Shown piece after piece: positions 14,187 through 17,687 of a DNA stretch of 17,687 nucleotides. Numbering within the stretch: position 1 is the first letter of the stretch; every line of letters starts with the position of its first letter. Origin of the DNA: Christensenella sp. UBA5327. Its GTDB lineage: Bacteria > Bacillota > Clostridia > Christensenellales > Aristaeellaceae. Made by a program: the position numbers and the translations under genes. The DNA lies in assembly GCA_002411105.1 (NCBI GenBank), contig DHQX01000018.1, positions 1 to 17,687 of the forward strand, in the 5' to 3' direction. The notes below the pieces were generated by a model. That model saw only the letters and a list, made by a program, of their open reading frames with translations. It was not told the origin of the DNA and did no database searches.

Positions 14187-15227
14187 ATGGCAATTGTAGC
14201 ACCCGATATAGGCATTGATATGGGCACTTCCAACACGCTGGTGCATGTGCGCAAGAAGGGCATTCAGATTAACGAGCCCACACTATTGATCGTGGCGGGC
14301 AACCAGCGGCGCACCATCAAGGCCATTGGCCAGGATGCGCTGCAGCTGGTGGGTCGCACCACAGGCGGTGACGTGGCGGTGCGCCCGCTTCAGGACGGCA
14401 TGGTGAAGGACTTTGAGCTCACCGAGGCCATCCTGCGCTATTTTATCAGGAAGGCCATCGGTGTATCCCATCTCATGAAGCCGCGGGTGTATATCACAGT
14501 GCCCAGCCGTGTGTCCCCGGTGGAAAAGCGGGTCATTCGGGAGGCGGCCAGCAGCGCCGGCGCCCGGAAGAACGCCATCCATCTGATCGACAAGCCCTTT
14601 GCTTCAGCCTTTGGCTCAGGCCTCCCGGTGTTTGCGCCGGAGGGCAGCATGGTGGTGGATGTGGGCGGCGGCACCACGGAGGTGGCGGTGATCTCCCTGG
14701 GCGGCATTGTGCTCTCCCGCTCCATTCCCACGGCGGGCATCATGATGGACAGCGTCATTGTGGACTTCATCAAGCACGACCATAACATGCTCATCGGCGA
14801 CCGGATGGCCGAGGACATCAAAATCGACTGGGGCAGCGCCCTGCCCGTGAAGGAAGAGCGCAAGGTGGTGGTGCGGGGGCGTGACCTGATCACCGGCCTC
14901 CCCCAGACGGCTGAGATCTCCTCCCTGCGCATCTATGAGGCCCTGCATGGGCCCTGCCTAAAGATTCTGGACACCATCCGAGAGGTGCTGGACAAGACGC
15001 CGCCGGAGCTGTGCGGGGATATTCTGAGGAAGGGTATCTACCTGGTGGGGGGCGGTGCGCAGCTGTATGGGCTTGACCGCTTTCTGGCAAGCGAACTAAA
15101 CCTGCCTGTGACCCTGGCGAAAGACCCGATGCTCTCAGCCGCTGCAGGTGTGGGGCAGATGTCTGACAACTCAGACCTGCTGCCCAAATTGACCCGCTCT
15201 AATTTCATGCGGGATGAGACGGACTGA
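14187..15227 (+). CDS. mreB: Rod-shape-determining actin homologue MreB
   Basis: This 346-residue actin-fold ATPase forms membrane filaments that guide lateral wall synthesis. The phosphate-1 loop is DIGIDMGTSNTLVHV (7-21). The phosphate-2 loop is VVDVGGGTTEVAVISLGG at about 157-174. The adenosine motif is IYLVGGGAQLYGL at about 283-295. Length is typical. ATG 14187 is the only possible start in this frame because TAG lies two codons upstream. It lacks a good ribosome binding site (only GGGG about 13 bases away), so expression may be modest. It lies 27 bases after maf and 11 bases before mreC. Confidence 0.97.
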   Translation: MAIVAPDIGIDMGTSNTLVHVRKKGIQINEPTLLIVAGNQRRTIKAIGQDALQLVGRTTGGDVAVRPLQDGMVKDFELTEAILRYFIRKAIGVSHLMKPRVYITVPSRVSPVEKRVIREAASSAGARKNAIHLIDKPFASAFGSGLPVFAPEGSMVVDVGGGTTEVAVISLGGIVLSRSIPTAGIMMDSVIVDFIKHDHNMLIGDRMAEDIKIDWGSALPVKEERKVVVRGRDLITGLPQTAEISSLRIYEALHGPCLKILDTIREVLDKTPPELCGDILRKGIYLVGGGAQLYGLDRFLASELNLPVTLAKDPMLSAAAGVGQMSDNSDLLPKLTRSNFMRDETD

Positions 15228-15238
15228 CGGGACTTCTG

Positions 15239-16489
15239 ATGGCCAAGAAGAAGCAAGAAAAAAAGCAAACGGTGCGCCAGAGCTCATCAGCAGGCACAGA
15301 GCGCCAGCGCGGCATCGCAAAGCTGCTGGGTTATGGCACGGTGGTGCTGTTGCTGGTGATCATCGTGGTGACCATCGCCTCCCAGTTTTTTGACACGCCC
15401 CTGTTGGCGGCACCCCGGCGCTTTGTGGCCCGGGTGATCAGCCCGGCGCAAAACGTGTTCTCCAAGGGAACCGATGTGGTGGTGGACTACCTGCGCACCC
15501 TCAAGCGCCGAAGCAACCTGGAGGCGGAGTACAAGGCCCTCCTTGAGCAGGTGGACGACCTGAAGGACCAGGCCATGCAGGCCAGCGAGCTGCAGCGCCA
15601 ACTGCTGGAAATGGCTGATTTGAACGATGAGCTGAGCCGCAACTTCAACCTGAACGGCATCCAGGCCACCGTCATCGGGCGTGACACCAGCAACTATACC
15701 TATACCCTCACCATCGATGTGGGCAGCCGCCAGGGGGTTGAGAACAACATGGTGGTGTGCATCCGGGGCGCTTTGGTGGGCATCACCTATGATGTGACCG
15801 AAAACCGCAGCCTGGTCAAAGGCATCATTGACCGGGAATGTGAGGTGGCCGGCCTCATCGAATCAAACCGGGACCAGGGCACGGTGTCCGGCACCCTGTC
15901 CATTGACGGGAAGAACAACTGCCGCATGTATTATCTCACCTTCTCCACCCTGCCCCGGCCGGGGGATTTGGTGGTGACCAGCGGCATCGGCACGCGGCTG
16001 CCCAAGGGCATCCCCATCGGAACGGTGCGAGAGAGCACCCGGGGGCTGGAGGACAACAAGCAGTTCATCGTCATTGAACCGATCGCGGATTTTGACCATA
16101 TCGAGTATGTGATTGTCTACCGCTACCGTCCCAACTATCCCCAGCAGGATACCAGGCCACGGGCGGAGACCAGCTTTATCCCGCTGCCCTCCCTGAAGCC
16201 GGTGCCCACCTTCATCGGCCAGCCGGCGCCGGCCGAGACCCCGGGCGCCAGCGTGTCCCCAGGCGTTGAGGAGACTCAAACCCCCGTCCCGTCCCCCTCA
16301 TTCACCCCGGGGCCCGAAGAAACACCGGCGCCGGAGACCCAGGTGCAGGCGCCTGATGACTTCATCTACAACGCGCCCGCCATCATCGATGCCACCGCGA
16401 CGCCCGACCTGTTCCCGGAATACACCCCCACCCCTGAGCCGACGGCCACCTTTTCCCCCCAGGAGATGACGGTGGAGGAAGACGAATGA
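15239..16489 (+). CDS. mreC: Rod-shape-determining protein MreC with long C-terminal extension
   Basis: This is a 416-residue protein. The lysine-rich cytosolic start contains MAKKKQEKKQ. A transmembrane helix lies at about 30-52, then a periplasmic-side coiled coil at about 80-125. The beta-barrel MreC core contains TVIGRDTSNYTYTLTIDVGS, VVTSGIGTRLPKGIPIGTV and ends at about residue 297 (VYRYRPN). MreC scaffolds the elongation machinery and activates PBP2/RodA. A further 120 residues, rich in Pro, Thr and acidic residues (for example PTPEPTATFSPQ), follow the core; the family is normally about 280 residues. Start ATG 15239 lies 11 bases after mreB, with only a weak ribosome binding site. The stop overlaps the mreD start (ATGA). 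Confidence 0.94.
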   Translation: MAKKKQEKKQTVRQSSSAGTERQRGIAKLLGYGTVVLLLVIIVVTIASQFFDTPLLAAPRRFVARVISPAQNVFSKGTDVVVDYLRTLKRRSNLEAEYKALLEQVDDLKDQAMQASELQRQLLEMADLNDELSRNFNLNGIQATVIGRDTSNYTYTLTIDVGSRQGVENNMVVCIRGALVGITYDVTENRSLVKGIIDRECEVAGLIESNRDQGTVSGTLSIDGKNNCRMYYLTFSTLPRPGDLVVTSGIGTRLPKGIPIGTVRESTRGLEDNKQFIVIEPIADFDHIEYVIVYRYRPNYPQQDTRPRAETSFIPLPSLKPVPTFIGQPAPAETPGASVSPGVEETQTPVPSPSFTPGPEETPAPETQVQAPDDFIYNAPAIIDATATPDLFPEYTPTPEPTATFSPQEMTVEEDE

Positions 16490-17370
16490 GCCTGGGCAAG
16501 GCCATCCGCCATCACGGCGTGGTTGCCGCGGGCATCAAGCTGCTCAAGGCTTTGCTGCTCATTTTCCTGTATTATCTGGTGCAGACCAGCGTGGTTCCCC
16601 GTTTGCGGGTTTTTGGTGTGATGCCCAACCTCCTGATGGTGGTCATTGCCATCATGACGGTGTCCTTTGGCAAGCAGTATGCTTTCATCACCGGCGCTGT
16701 CATCGGCATCATGCTGGAGGCCATGGCTGTGTCCATCCCTTTGTTTTATGTTATCATCTATCCAGTGCTGGCGCTGCTGTGCGCGCAGGTGTTTGCCGAC
16801 ATGTCTGATGTCAAGCGGGAAATGCGCCGCATCCGGGAAGCCCAGCGCCAAAGCGAGGCGGCGGCGGAGATCAAAGCACCCTATGCCCGGCGCAAGCTGC
16901 GCTTCTCCATCCGCCGTAATTCCCCTTATGACAAGGAGCCGCATCTGCGTATTTTGTTGAACGCCCTGATGCTTGCGGCGCTGTATGAGGGCATCATGCT
17001 CATCTATGTGGCCCTGGGCGGAGTGGCCGTGGGATTCTCCCACATCCAGCGCGCGCTGATGGCCACCGTCTATACCGGTGCCGCCTGCGTCACCATGTTT
17101 CCCGCCCGGGCTTTCCTGGGCATGTACCGCAGGCGCCGCTCCCGCAGACGGGGTGATGAGGAGCAGCAGAGCATCAGCACCGACCCTGAACTGCTGCGCC
17201 AGCTGGCTGTGGTACCGGATGACGCCCCGGCTGAGAAGCCCTCGCGCCTGAAGTCGCTGTTCAGGCGCCCCGGAGCAAGCAAGACAAAAGACAAGGGAGA
17301 TCAACCCGAAGAAGAAAACCCCGGCCAACAGCCCCGGGAGGAGCAATCGGAAAAGGAGGCTGAAGCATGA
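16486..17370 (+). CDS. mreD: Rod-shape-determining membrane protein MreD, enlarged
   Basis: This 294-residue polytopic membrane protein is identified by position between mreC and a class B PBP and by an MreD-like helix pattern. Hydrophobic segments lie at about 17-40, 45-62, 68-88, 88-106, 163-185 and 190-213, including VQTSVVPRLRVFGVMPNLLMV, the usual MreD start. MreD is normally about 170 residues. Here a basic loop of roughly 50 residues (about 110-160, REMRRIREAQRQSE) splits the helices, and a charged tail of about 75 residues ends EEQSEKEAEA. Both additions are probably cytosolic. ATG 16486 overlaps the mreC stop, and its own stop overlaps the next start, so the three are translationally coupled. 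MreD belongs to the Rod complex. Confidence 0.88.
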   Translation: MSLGKAIRHHGVVAAGIKLLKALLLIFLYYLVQTSVVPRLRVFGVMPNLLMVVIAIMTVSFGKQYAFITGAVIGIMLEAMAVSIPLFYVIIYPVLALLCAQVFADMSDVKREMRRIREAQRQSEAAAEIKAPYARRKLRFSIRRNSPYDKEPHLRILLNALMLAALYEGIMLIYVALGGVAVGFSHIQRALMATVYTGAACVTMFPARAFLGMYRRRRSRRRGDEEQQSISTDPELLRQLAVVPDDAPAEKPSRLKSLFRRPGASKTKDKGDQPEEENPGQQPREEQSEKEAEA

Positions 17371-17687
17371 AGAAGGATAAACAGCTTGCCAGGCGATACG
17401 CCATTTTCGGCCTGATCACCGTGCTGCTGTTCTCCACGCTCATTGTGGGGCTTTATAACCTGCAGATCGTCAACGCCGACCAGTACCAGAGCGCTACCGA
17501 TGACAAGCGGGTGAAAACCCTGCGGGTGACGGGCAAGCGCGGCATGATCACCGATGCTGACTCGGTGGTGCTGGCCCGGAGCGAGGACATCTACAACGTC
17601 ACCTTCTATATGACAAGCAGCGAGAATACCGAGCGGCACTACGCCCAGTTCACCCCCTCCATCCTGGAGGCCCGGCAGATCATCCAG
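17367..17687 (+). CDS. mrdA: Class B penicillin-binding protein (PBP2/MrdA type), N-terminal part, cut by window end
   Basis: Only the first 107 residues are present. A basic cytosolic start is followed by a transmembrane anchor at about 11-31. The pedestal/dimerisation domain then begins (YNLQIVNADQYQ and KRGMITDADSVVLARSED). This matches the N-terminus of class B PBPs, whose transpeptidase domain would lie beyond the window. ATG 17367 has AAGGAGG seven bases upstream and overlaps the mreD stop (ATGA). Context after mreBCD points to the elongation-specific PBP2, which cross-links peptidoglycan with RodA. The usual RGxIxDRNGxxLA motif is changed to RGMITDADSVVLA. The catalytic residues cannot be seen. 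Confidence 0.85.
   Translation, partial: MKKDKQLARRYAIFGLITVLLFSTLIVGLYNLQIVNADQYQSATDDKRVKTLRVTGKRGMITDADSVVLARSEDIYNVTFYMTSSENTERHYAQFTPSILEARQIIQ

Noticed and set aside
16366..17346. 326-codon minus-strand open frame opposite mreC/mreD
   Set aside because: Shadow frame. The plus strand encodes membrane helices with ATGA-coupled starts.
1..17687. tRNA genes, rRNA, CRISPR arrays, insertion sequences
   Set aside because: Looked for by eye on both strands; no cloverleaf, repeat-spacer pattern or transposase signature was seen.

Overview
The window looks like a piece of a high-GC Firmicutes (Clostridia-type) chromosome. It carries a CtsR-McsA-McsB-ClpC heat-shock operon with a CtsR heptad operator, a B. 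subtilis YdjG/YdjH-like membrane module, and a maf-mreB-mreC-mreD-mrdA cell-shape cluster. The exact lineage cannot be fixed from the sequence. A gut or anaerobic clostridial group such as Christensenellales is only a guess. Chromosomal genes are visibly GC-rich. The first 1.9 kb is less so, as expected for acquired DNA.

Region 1 (1-1868, + strand) is the end of an integrative element: the C-terminal part of a KilA-N protein, translationally coupled to a large serine recombinase. The recombinase ORF ends over a hairpin plus T-tract, so the element boundary probably lies between about 1,790 and 1,908. Region 2 (1969-5996, - strand) holds a YdjG-like zinc-ribbon membrane protein, two tandem YdjH-like TPM-domain proteins, a terminator, then an ECF-type sigma factor overlapping its putative DUF4367-type anti-sigma partner. 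This looks like an envelope-stress block. Region 3 (6178-10612, + strand) is ctsR-mcsA-mcsB-clpC, driven from one promoter with a CtsR operator at the start site and closed by a strong intrinsic terminator. Region 4 (10749-13477, + strand) is metG and tatD, overlapping by 4 bp, behind a near-consensus promoter. Region 5 (13596-17687, + strand) is maf-mreB-mreC-mreD and the start of a class B PBP gene, behind an extended -10 promoter. It links septum and elongation control to peptidoglycan synthesis.

The most unusual signal is in the heat-shock operon. The mcsB frame is intact and keeps the fold-level pattern of McsB, but the ATP-binding arginines, the NEEDH-type motif and the catalytic-cysteine motif are all replaced, so it reads as a pseudo-arginine-kinase. 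Its only well-placed start is ATA, where a single G>A change in a normal ATGA overlap would explain the loss of ATG. The second GTEH motif of the ClpC N-domain, one of the two phospho-arginine-binding glutamate sites, is GTLT here. Together these suggest that arginine-phosphate tagging has decayed or been rewired while CtsR control, McsA and ClpC are kept.

No tRNA, rRNA, CRISPR array or insertion sequence was recognised. No gene-free stretch exceeds 300 bases.
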